Assembly (NCBI GenBank): GCA_020425885.1
Contig: JAGQRA010000208.1
Coordinates: 1 to 5,697 of the forward strand
DNA length: 5,697 nt
Direction of reading: 5' to 3'
Source of the DNA: Planctomycetota bacterium
GTDB taxonomy: Bacteria > Planctomycetota > UBA1135 > UBA2386
Positions 1 to 5,697 of this stretch are shown here, in pieces. Each line of letters opens with the position of its first letter. The first letter of the stretch is position 1. The position numbers and the translations under genes are program-made. The notes under the pieces are model-generated. The model saw only the letters and a list, made by a program, of their open reading frames with translations. It was not told where the DNA came from and searched no databases.

Positions 1-191
1 GGAACATGCTCGACTCGTGCGCACCGAGCATGCCGACGAGATCGCACGATGGTGGCGCGGGGGTCGTGCGCCAGGGCTGCAGCTCGAAGATCGCCGGCCA
101 GTTCACCCTCGCGTCACTCCCGGCCGACATCGCAGGCAAGCCGCTGCACGGTGGACTCCACGATGCCGGCCCGTTGGGCAAGACGGCGTGA
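1..191 (+). CDS. Possible 3' end of an unidentified gene, partial at left edge (strand uncertain)
   Basis: A frame open from the left edge ends at TGA 189-191. Its third codon positions are G or C in about 85% of codons, and this bias weakens just after the stop, which is why I suspect a real gene end. First positions are G-rich (about 39%), as in coding DNA. The roughly 62 visible residues match no family I know; they contain two Cys, no Glu and no Trp, and end in HDAGPLGKTA. The opposite strand shares the same wobble positions: a frame from ATG 130-128 or GTG 106-104 leftward is also open to the edge and reads VNWPAIFELQPWR near its start. A GGGAG lies about ten bases before that GTG. Only one of the two can be real. 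I slightly prefer the plus strand because the bias continues to 191, past the minus-strand starts, but confidence is low. Confidence 0.3.
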   Translation, partial: NMLDSCAPSMPTRSHDGGAGVVRQGCSSKIAGQFTLASLPADIAGKPLHGGLHDAGPLGKTA

Positions 192-594
192 GCGTCCCGG
201 AGAGGATCCAATCTGTCGCGAGCACGAGGCGATTGTCGCAGGTGCCACGAGGCCGGCAAGGGGGCCGCTGCGGCACCGCGAGGCCGCGGCGATCGGTATC
301 ATCCCGGGCTGCGCTCGGGGAACCTGCCGAATCGCGCATCCGAAGATCGCACGCAGGCGGTCGCTCCGTGTGGTCGGCCGGGATCAAGCCCAGTACGAGC
401 GAGATCGACGCGCCAGCGCCCTGCTGTGGCACCGCGACCATGGCGTCGGTGCCATGCCCGGCCCGGCATTCCGACCCGTCGACCGGATGCCGGCGTCCGA
501 ATCCTCGGTGACACGGGACGACGCCCTCGGACCGGACGACCTGGAGGACTTGGCCCGCGCGTTGCTCCTCCAACGGCGGACACTCAGGCAACCA

Positions 595-635
595 TCGCGG
601 CCGGCCCCGTCATCACCTGGTGGAGCCGGCCGCGA
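595..635. repeat. Perfect 11-bp inverted repeat (hairpin or operator candidate)
   Basis: TCGCGGCCGGC at 595-605 is repeated as its exact reverse complement GCCGGCCGCGA at 625-635, separated by 19 bases. The spacer contains a smaller CACC-T-GGTG fold. On the plus strand the right arm is followed by GTCTTTC, a very short T-run, so a weak plus-strand intrinsic terminator or attenuator is possible. The loop is long and the T-run poor for that role. The end of the repeat lies 135 bases before the first operon start codon, so an operator for a dimeric regulator is also possible. An arm this long is unlikely but not impossible by chance in GC-rich DNA of this length. Confidence 0.4.
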
Positions 636-756
636 GTCTTTCGTCCTGCTCGAGTTCGCCGGGCCCGAACACGGCCGCCGCTGCGATCGGAGCGAAGGTG
701 CGACGAGGCCGCCATCCGGATTCATTCCTCGGGGCCGTGCCCAAGGCGCCCGACAC

Positions 757-762
757 TACTAT
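757..762 (+). promoter_or_regulatory. TACTAT -10-like box, possible leaderless promoter
   Basis: TACTAT fits the TANNNT -10 pattern and ends eight bases before ATG 771. Transcription starting 7-9 bases after the box would begin at or just before the start codon, giving a leaderless mRNA. This agrees with the lack of a well-placed Shine-Dalgarno sequence there: GGCGAG at 763-768 is only two bases from the ATG. No TTGACA-like -35 box is visible at the usual distance, so the call rests on position and a short motif. Confidence 0.25.
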
Positions 763-770
763 GGCGAGAC

Positions 771-1889
771 ATGATACGGACCCGACCGACCGTGCTCTGC
801 CTGCTGGCCTTCGGAGCCTGTGGCAGCGAGCCCGCCACCCCGACCAAACCGCCACAGGGCAATCCGGAGCCGATCACGCATGTCTTCGGCATCATCCCCC
901 ACGGCGAATCGCGCACTCACGACTACGTCCTCGACACGGCGGCGTTGGGCCGACAGTTCGTGCCATTGCGGGTCCAGCTCGATTGCTCGTGCGGTCGCGG
1001 CCAGATCATCCTGCGCGCCACCGACGGCACCGAGCGCACCGTCGACGGCACCCCGTTCGCGAACAATGCCGTCCGCCCGGACGAGACCCTGATCGCGCGC
1101 ATCTTCATCGACACCGTGACCAAGGACCCGGTCGACCTGCCGCTCAGCACCAGTCGCGGCTTCGTGGTGCTGCAGCCCGTCGATGACACCACCGGCCTGC
1201 ACCGCGTCAACTGGCCGCTGCACCTGCGCTTCGGCATCGACAGCCCGATCGAGGTCCGACCGTTCTCGGCGATCACCTTCGACAAGGTCGCGGTATCGAC
1301 CAGCCCCGAGATCATGGTGACCTTGAACGGCGACGACAATCATCCCCGCGTTCACTTCCACGACATCGAGTGCACCGACCCGGCCATCCAGGCCGGCCTC
1401 GAGCAGGATGGCGAGATCACACGTCTGCGGGTGCGCTGCCACCCCGGCGAGCCCGGCAGCTATCGCGCCGTGCTGCGCATCGGCACCGACCTGGAGAACG
1501 ACTATCACCTGAACCTCGGCGTCACCTGGAAGGTCGTGCCGGACCTGGAGTCCTATCCGTTGTCGAAGATGTCGTTCCGCACCCACCTCGATCGCGAGCA
1601 GTCCGCCGCCGATGCCAGCTCCCAGTACCTGCAGCTGGCCGACCACCATCCGGCTGCCACCGGGGAGTTTGCCGTACGGGAGGTCGTCTGGGACGACGGC
1701 CGCGACGCCTCGACCCTCTTCGACATCACCTTCACACCGGTCCCGGGCAAGGCTTCCCATCGGCGCATGTTCGTGCGCTATCGCGGCGGTTTGCAGAAGC
1801 CGTTCCGCGGGCGCATCGTGCTGACCACGCCTCGAAACGACGGTCCTTCCCTGCCGATCGCACTGGTAGTCTTCGACATCTCACCATGA
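771..1889 (+). CDS. Predicted lipoprotein with DUF1573-like beta domains and a CSCG motif
   Basis: A 372-residue exported protein of unknown function. The start at ATG 771 is chosen because it opens a typical lipoprotein signal: MIRTRP, a hydrophobic stretch, then FGA before Cys17. Phe at -3 of the lipobox is less common. A longer in-frame start at 426 would bury this signal. Gly18 after the Cys gives no Asp-type inner-membrane retention signal. A Pro-rich linker (about 21-34) leads to a beta-rich domain beginning HVFGIIPHGES (37-47), with LDCSCG at 70-75. This resembles the H-x-F and CGC pattern of DUF1573 proteins, though divergent. A second beta domain (about 160-260) has Cys201 and Cys223, a possible disulfide pair. 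A third (about 265-372) ends in a DUF1573-like strand pattern (VLTTPRNDGPSLPIAL). It is the first gene of an operon with the cytochrome gene at 1886. Lipoprotein export is fairly sure, the family moderate; the function is not known. Confidence 0.82.
   Translation: MIRTRPTVLCLLAFGACGSEPATPTKPPQGNPEPITHVFGIIPHGESRTHDYVLDTAALGRQFVPLRVQLDCSCGRGQIILRATDGTERTVDGTPFANNAVRPDETLIARIFIDTVTKDPVDLPLSTSRGFVVLQPVDDTTGLHRVNWPLHLRFGIDSPIEVRPFSAITFDKVAVSTSPEIMVTLNGDDNHPRVHFHDIECTDPAIQAGLEQDGEITRLRVRCHPGEPGSYRAVLRIGTDLENDYHLNLGVTWKVVPDLESYPLSKMSFRTHLDREQSAADASSQYLQLADHHPAATGEFAVREVVWDDGRDASTLFDITFTPVPGKASHRRMFVRYRGGLQKPFRGRIVLTTPRNDGPSLPIALVVFDISP
1886..1889 (+). other. ATGA stop-start overlap, likely translational coupling
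   Basis: The TGA stop of the upstream lipoprotein gene (1887-1889) overlaps the ATG of the cytochrome gene (1886-1888). No Shine-Dalgarno sequence precedes this ATG, so reinitiation by ribosomes finishing the upstream gene is the likely route. This supports one transcript and a roughly fixed ratio of the two proteins. Confidence 0.8.
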
Positions 1890-3418
1890 CCGATATCCAC
1901 CCAGTCCGCACCGCGATACTCGCTCTCGGCCTCGCCACCACGATCTCGCTGCTGACCGGATGCGGCGAGCAGGCGACGGCCGCCAATCCGCCGGCGCACG
2001 AACGCGCACCCGGATCGACGTCGGCGCCCGGGCAGCGCGACGGCGCCGCAGTTGGCGCGGCAGCTCCGGTCTCGGCCGCACCGACGGACCCGCCCGCCGA
2101 TCGCGTCAGGATCCTGGTCTCGGGAACGATGCTGGGCCGACTCGAGCCGTGCGGCTGCGCCAGCGGCCAGCTCGGCGGCCTGCCGCGACGCATGCAGCAC
2201 ATCGCCGAGCAGCGCAACTACGACGTCATGCTGGAAGGCGGCGATCTCGTCGGTGGCACCACCGAGCTCGACCTGCTCAAGGCCTCGACCGCGCTGCTCG
2301 TGCTGTTCCAGATGCAGCATGCCTACGACGCGCTCGGCATCGGCAGGAACGACCTCAGCCTGCCGCTCGACGAGTGGATCGCCATGCTGGGCATGGCACC
2401 GGGCGGCATCGTCGCGTCCGATCTCACCTGCAAGCGTGAGGACTGGGTCGGACTGCCCTTCGTCGAGAAGACGGTGCGCGAGCAGCGGATTCGCATCGCC
2501 TCGTTCACGTCGCGACTGCCCGAGAACACGGCCGCAGACAGCCCGTTCGAGATCATCCCCCCGGCCAAGGCCTGGGAGCTGGCCCTGGCCGGCGCGGCCG
2601 AGGACACCCTGCGTGTCCTGATGCTGCACGACACCGACACCGTTGCGCGCAAGCTGATCCCGGGACTGCAGCCGCGCCCCGACCTGGTCATCTGCTTCGA
2701 CCAGAGCTACACCGAACCGGGACCGCATCCCGAACTCGTCGCCGGCGTGCCGCTCGTGTTCCCCGGCATCCGTGGTCGGGTCCTGCTCGCGCTGACGTTG
2801 ACCCGCGCGAACCAGGTGCCGCAGGTCGGCTACGACCTCGTGCCGTTGCCGGCCAGCAAGACCGCACCGGGCGGCGGCGGCGACCCCGATGTCAAACAGA
2901 TGCTGCTCGGGCATCGCCAGGACGTCGCCGACAACAAGGTGCTGCAGCGGATGGCGGAGCAGCGTCCCACCGCCAACGGCGCCAAGTACCTCGGCAATGC
3001 GTCCTGCGCCGGCTGTCACCAGGAGGCGATGAAGGCGTGGCAGAAGTCGGCGCACGCGCATGCCTGGCAGACGTTGGTCGACGGCGAGAACGACCCGAAG
3101 CGATATGGCTGGCCGGTGACGAAGTACCCCGACTGCGTCGGCTGCCACGTCGTCGGCTACGGCGAGAAGACGGGCTTCGTCGACGATCGGCGGACCCGCA
3201 ACCTGTGGGACGTCGGCTGTGAGCGCTGCCATGGCCCGGGCAGCAAACACGCCGAGAACCCGGCCGGCAACGTCCTCGGCCTGATCGGCGGCGCGCCGGC
3301 CTCGATGCTCTGCGTGCAGTGCCACGACTTCGAGCAGTCGCCCGACTTCCTCTATGGCGAGCGCTGGCCGCTGATCGAGCATGGCCGCGAGCCGCACATG
3401 CCGCCGAAGAGCAAGTGA
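1886..3418 (+). CDS. Lipoprotein fusing a metallophosphatase-like domain to a tetrahaem cytochrome c-554-type domain
   Basis: A 510-residue envelope electron-transfer protein. ATG 1886 is chosen over the earlier in-frame start at 1370 because it gives a classical lipoprotein signal with lipobox LTGC (Cys26, codon 1961-1963) and a coupled ATGA overlap. An Ala/Pro-rich linker (about 27-72) precedes a UshA/5'-nucleotidase-like metallophosphatase domain (about 73-325). Landmarks are GRLEPCGCASGQLGGLPRR (84-102), LEGGD (116-120), GIGRND (151-156), LMLHD (245-249) and VPLVFPGIRGR (288-298). Most canonical metal ligands are missing, so phosphatase activity is doubtful. The C-terminal domain (about 368-510) matches the cytochrome c-554 family, with four CxxCH haem sites: Cys374, Cys417, Cys445 and Cys476 (codons starting 3005, 3134, 3218 and 3311). 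Other His residues that could be distal ligands are 390, 392, 455, 499 and 504. Haem attachment needs the cytochrome c maturation system, which is not in the window. Donor and acceptor are unknown. Confidence 0.93.
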   Translation: MTDIHPVRTAILALGLATTISLLTGCGEQATAANPPAHERAPGSTSAPGQRDGAAVGAAAPVSAAPTDPPADRVRILVSGTMLGRLEPCGCASGQLGGLPRRMQHIAEQRNYDVMLEGGDLVGGTTELDLLKASTALLVLFQMQHAYDALGIGRNDLSLPLDEWIAMLGMAPGGIVASDLTCKREDWVGLPFVEKTVREQRIRIASFTSRLPENTAADSPFEIIPPAKAWELALAGAAEDTLRVLMLHDTDTVARKLIPGLQPRPDLVICFDQSYTEPGPHPELVAGVPLVFPGIRGRVLLALTLTRANQVPQVGYDLVPLPASKTAPGGGGDPDVKQMLLGHRQDVADNKVLQRMAEQRPTANGAKYLGNASCAGCHQEAMKAWQKSAHAHAWQTLVDGENDPKRYGWPVTKYPDCVGCHVVGYGEKTGFVDDRRTRNLWDVGCERCHGPGSKHAENPAGNVLGLIGGAPASMLCVQCHDFEQSPDFLYGERWPLIEHGREPHMPPKSK

Positions 3419-3457
3419 CGCCGCGGCGCGAGGCCGCCGACTGATCGCCGATGGCCG
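3419..3457. other. Short convergent intergenic gap with a GC palindrome
   Basis: Only 39 bases separate the stops of two converging genes. The gap opens with CGCCGCGGCG (3419-3428), a perfect 10-bp palindrome. An alternative five-pair stem joins GCGGC (3423-3427) to GCCGC (3433-3437). Neither is followed by a T-run on either strand, so a bidirectional intrinsic terminator is possible but poorly supported. Termination may be Rho-dependent or lie inside the coding regions. Confidence 0.25.
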
Positions 3458-5697
3458 CTACCTGGGCGCCGGCCCGCAGTAGGTGTCGAGCCATCGCACC
3501 ATCTCGGCCAGACAATGCAGCACGCTCTCGCGCGCCCTGTAGCCGTGGCTCTCGCCCGGCAACATGCAGAGGCGGGCCGTGCCACCGTGCCCCTTGATCG
3601 CCGCGAACAGGCGCTCGGACTGGATCGGGAACGTGCCGGAGTTGTTGTCGTCATCGCCATGGATCAACAGCAACGGCTCGTTGATCTCGGGAGCGTGCAT
3701 GAACGGCGACATCGCGGCGTAGACCTCGGGCGCCTCCCAGTAGGTGCGTTCCTCGCGCTGGAATCCGAACGGGGTCAGGGTCCGGTTGTAGGCACCCGAG
3801 CGCGCGATGCCGGCCGCGAACAGGTCGGTGTGGGCCAGCAGGTTGACCGCCATGAACGCCCCGTAGCTGTGGCCGGCGATCGCCAGCCGACCGGTGTCGA
3901 TCAGCCCCGTCTCACCGAGCGCCCGCACAGCGGCGCGCGCGTTCATCTGCAGCTGGGCGACGAAGGTGTCGTTGGCGCCGCGAACGGGCCCGACGATCGG
4001 CATCGCCGCATCGTCGAACACGGCGTAGCCGGCGAGCAGCATGAACAGGTGCGAGGCACCGCGCAGTCGCGGGTAGCGGTTCGGGCTCGCGCGCACCTGA
4101 CCGGCATCGCTGGCCTTGACGTACTCGAGCGGGTAGGCCCAGATCAACGCCGGCAGCTTCGCGTCCGCATCCACCCCCGGCGGCAGGTAGAGCGTCCCCG
4201 ACATCGCCACACCGTCCTCGCGCTGATAGTGGAGCAGCTGCCTGGTGATGCCACGCGTGGCCTCGGCGACCGGATCGGGGAGCACGAGCATGGTCTCGCG
4301 CTTGCCGGTGCCGGCATCGACGACGACCAACGATGGCGGCTCGCTCGGCGACTCGCTGCGGATCAGCAGCCTGTTCCCGTCCGCGTCGAGGAAGTCGACG
4401 AAGGTCTCGTGCCGATCGGCCGCGCAGCAGAACAGCCGCTCCTTGTCGCCGGTCGCGACCTGCCAGCGATCGACGAACGGCCGGTTGCCCGCCGGCGTGG
4501 CGCCGCTGCCGCTGAGGAACAGGGCACCGGCGCGGCTCCTGAGCACGGTGCTCCCGTCAGGCGTCCGCTCCGATACGGGGCGGCCCGGATCGGCGTAGGC
4601 GTCGAGCAGCGAGCGCTCCTCGATCTCGCGGCCAGGACGTGCCGGATCGCGCGGATCGAAGGCCATGAGCCGACTGCGCCGCGACTTGCGATCGATCTCG
4701 GTGACGAGCGCGAGGTCGCCGGCACCGGAGTAGGCCGGCGTCGATGCCCGGTCACGGGTCTGAAACCACACCACCGGCTCGGCATCCTTGTCGTCGAGCA
4801 TCATCACCCGATCGCGGTGTTCGACCTGCTGCCGCGGATCGCCACCGTCGAGGGCTTCGATCCAGGTCAGGGTGTGTGGCTGCACCGGCATCCAGTCGAG
4901 CTGGCGTGGCCCGGTCGCGACGCCGCCGATCGGCACCGACTCGCAGAGCGGCAGGCCGTGCAGGACCCGGATCACACCGCCGTCCATAGACCACAGCGAG
5001 TTGGTGCGCGGGAAGCTCTGCCAGGGGACCAGATAGGAGAACGGACGATGCACCTCGCTGATCCACAGCAGCGAACCGTCGGGAGAAGGCCTGGCGTCGT
5101 CGATGAGTCCGGGCGCGCCGAGATCGGTGACCTGGGCCGTGGCGACGTCGACGATCGCCAGCTGGCAGCGGGCGTAGTGCTCGAACAGAGCCTCGTCGTA
5201 CGCGTTCCGCAGCAGGTCCTGGTACGTTCGTACCTGCGCGATCTGACCGGCCTTCGTCGTCATCACGCGAGGGCCGAAGGGGACCCGCGGCGGCGGTGGC
5301 GGCGGTTCGCTCGACGCCCGGCGGACCAGCAGCCGCCGCTGATCCGGCAGCCAGATCGCCGGCGGTCCGAGCACGCCGTTGAGCATCACCTCGGGCACAC
5401 GGCGCGGCGTCGCGGTCGCCGGATCGGCCAGCCACAGTTCGGTGCCCTCGGCGCCGCCGTGCAACAGGGCGAACGCGCGGTCATCCGCGCTCCAGATCGG
5501 CGTCGACCAGTGGCCGGGCGGGACATCGACCCGATGCTCCTCGCCCGACGCGACCGCGCGCAGCGTGATCGACATCGTCCGCTCGGCCAGCGGTCGGCCA
5601 CGGCGAACCGGATCGATCCGCATCCCCGCCAGCTTCAGGTGCGGCGCCACCACGACCTCGAGACCCGGCATGGCCTCGCCTTGGCTCAGCACGAGCC
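3458..5697 (-). CDS. S9D-type glutamyl endopeptidase (prolyl oligopeptidase family), N-terminus cut by right edge
   Basis: A serine peptidase of the S9 family, closest to subfamily S9D (glutamyl endopeptidases, as in plant chloroplast CGEP and Xanthomonadales), which cleave after Glu. The frame stays open to the window end, so the missing part should hold the first residues and probably a signal peptide; the GTG at 5692-5690 is not a convincing start. Counting from that GTG there are 744 residues. The first part (about 10-490) is a beta-propeller with family landmarks LKLAGMRIDP, a Pro-rich stretch, and RTYQDLL (from 155). The alpha/beta-hydrolase domain follows. GHSYGAF gives nucleophile Ser609 (codon 3868-3866). 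HGDDDNN gives the likely Asp682. ESHGY gives His716 (codon 3547-3545). PFGFQREERTYWEAPEVY is also typical of S9D. The triad is intact, so the enzyme should be active, probably in the periplasm or outside, supplying peptides from protein. It ends at TAG 3460-3458, facing the cytochrome operon. Family assignment is strong; substrate preference is inferred. Confidence 0.95.
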   Translation of the reverse strand, partial: LVLSQGEAMPGLEVVVAPHLKLAGMRIDPVRRGRPLAERTMSITLRAVASGEEHRVDVPPGHWSTPIWSADDRAFALLHGGAEGTELWLADPATATPRRVPEVMLNGVLGPPAIWLPDQRRLLVRRASSEPPPPPPRVPFGPRVMTTKAGQIAQVRTYQDLLRNAYDEALFEHYARCQLAIVDVATAQVTDLGAPGLIDDARPSPDGSLLWISEVHRPFSYLVPWQSFPRTNSLWSMDGGVIRVLHGLPLCESVPIGGVATGPRQLDWMPVQPHTLTWIEALDGGDPRQQVEHRDRVMMLDDKDAEPVVWFQTRDRASTPAYSGAGDLALVTEIDRKSRRSRLMAFDPRDPARPGREIEERSLLDAYADPGRPVSERTPDGSTVLRSRAGALFLSGSGATPAGNRPFVDRWQVATGDKERLFCCAADRHETFVDFLDADGNRLLIRSESPSEPPSLVVVDAGTGKRETMLVLPDPVAEATRGITRQLLHYQREDGVAMSGTLYLPPGVDADAKLPALIWAYPLEYVKASDAGQVRASPNRYPRLRGASHLFMLLAGYAVFDDAAMPIVGPVRGANDTFVAQLQMNARAAVRALGETGLIDTGRLAIAGHSYGAFMAVNLLAHTDLFAAGIARSGAYNRTLTPFGFQREERTYWEAPEVYAAMSPFMHAPEINEPLLLIHGDDDNNSGTFPIQSERLFAAIKGHGGTARLCMLPGESHGYRARESVLHCLAEMVRWLDTYCGPAPR

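Larger units (their letters stand above)
192..770. other. Long intergenic region without a convincing gene
   Basis: These 579 bases lie upstream of the lipoprotein operon. Several frames stay open, as expected in GC-rich DNA, but I find no frame with coding-like codon use. The longest plus-strand frame (49-774) has only about 73% G/C at third positions here, an Arg- and Ala-rich translation and many AGG, AGA, CGA and GGA codons. I see no tRNA, rRNA, tmRNA, RNase P or SRP RNA signature and no recognisable riboswitch. What it does contain is a perfect inverted repeat at 595-635 and a -10-like box at 757-762. It probably holds the upstream regulatory region of the operon, possibly with decayed coding sequence. 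Confidence 0.5.

Noticed and set aside
5..32. An 8-bp inverted repeat, CATGCTCG and CGAGCATG, with a 12-base spacer
   Set aside because: Arms this short are expected several times by chance in a GC-rich window of this size, and it lies in probable coding sequence.
117..182. A minus-strand peptide reading LAQRAGIVESTVQRL, resembling the helix-turn-helix of IclR-type regulators
   Set aside because: The frame stops seven residues later, nothing around it extends the domain, and it overlaps a better-biased frame; it looks like chance.
481..520. GTCCGAATCC, resembling a tRNA T-arm
   Set aside because: No acceptor stem, anticodon arm or D-arm can be folded around it.
426..770. A longer in-frame start for the first lipoprotein gene at 426
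   Set aside because: It would add 115 Arg- and Pro-rich residues ahead of a clear lipoprotein signal, and codon bias in that stretch is not coding-like.
759..1760. A 333-residue minus-strand open frame opposite the first lipoprotein gene
   Set aside because: Its composition (many Val, Gly, Asp and Arg) is that of an antisense shadow, and the plus-strand frame has a lipoprotein signal and family-like motifs.
1370..1885. A longer in-frame start for the cytochrome gene at 1370
   Set aside because: The extension lies inside the upstream lipoprotein gene in another frame, is Arg-rich as expected of a shadow, and would bury the LTGC lipobox.
1778..3397. A 539-residue minus-strand open frame opposite the cytochrome gene
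   Set aside because: It is a shadow of strong wobble bias in the plus-strand gene, which has four CxxCH motifs and a family match; the antisense translation has no recognisable domain.

Overview
This is a GC-rich bacterial window, roughly two thirds G+C by eye, with strong G/C bias at third codon positions in its three clear genes. Two of them encode predicted lipoproteins, one carrying c-type haems, so the cell is a Gram-negative or similar didermal bacterium with cytochrome c maturation. Fusions of a UshA-like metallophosphatase fold to a cytochrome c-554 domain, and DUF1573-like lipoproteins, recall Planctomycetota and other large-genome environmental bacteria. S9D glutamyl endopeptidases are also common in Xanthomonadales and Bacteroidota. 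The phylum is therefore a guess, with Planctomycetota slightly preferred.

Layout. (1) Positions 1-191 hold what looks like the end of a gene running in from the left edge. The plus strand is preferred, but a minus-strand 5' end cannot be excluded. (2) Positions 192-770 have no convincing gene. They contain a perfect 11-bp inverted repeat (595-605/625-635) and a TACTAT -10-like box eight bases before the first clear start codon. (3) Positions 771-1889 and 1886-3418 form a plus-strand two-gene operon joined by an ATGA overlap. The first product is a predicted lipoprotein with DUF1573-like beta domains and a CSCG motif. The second is a lipoprotein that fuses a metallophosphatase-like domain carrying a CGC motif to a tetrahaem cytochrome c-554-type domain. 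(4) After a 39-bp convergent gap, 3458-5697 on the minus strand encode most of an S9D prolyl-oligopeptidase-family glutamyl endopeptidase. Its N-terminus lies beyond the right edge.

How the genes may work together. The operon probably makes a membrane-anchored, cell-envelope redox pair; both proteins have a CxC motif at the start of their folded part. The phosphatase-like domain has lost most canonical metal ligands, so it is probably not an ordinary nucleotidase and may serve as a binding or docking domain for the tetrahaem electron-transfer domain. Substrate and partners cannot be read from the sequence. The endopeptidase is transcribed towards the operon and need not be functionally related.
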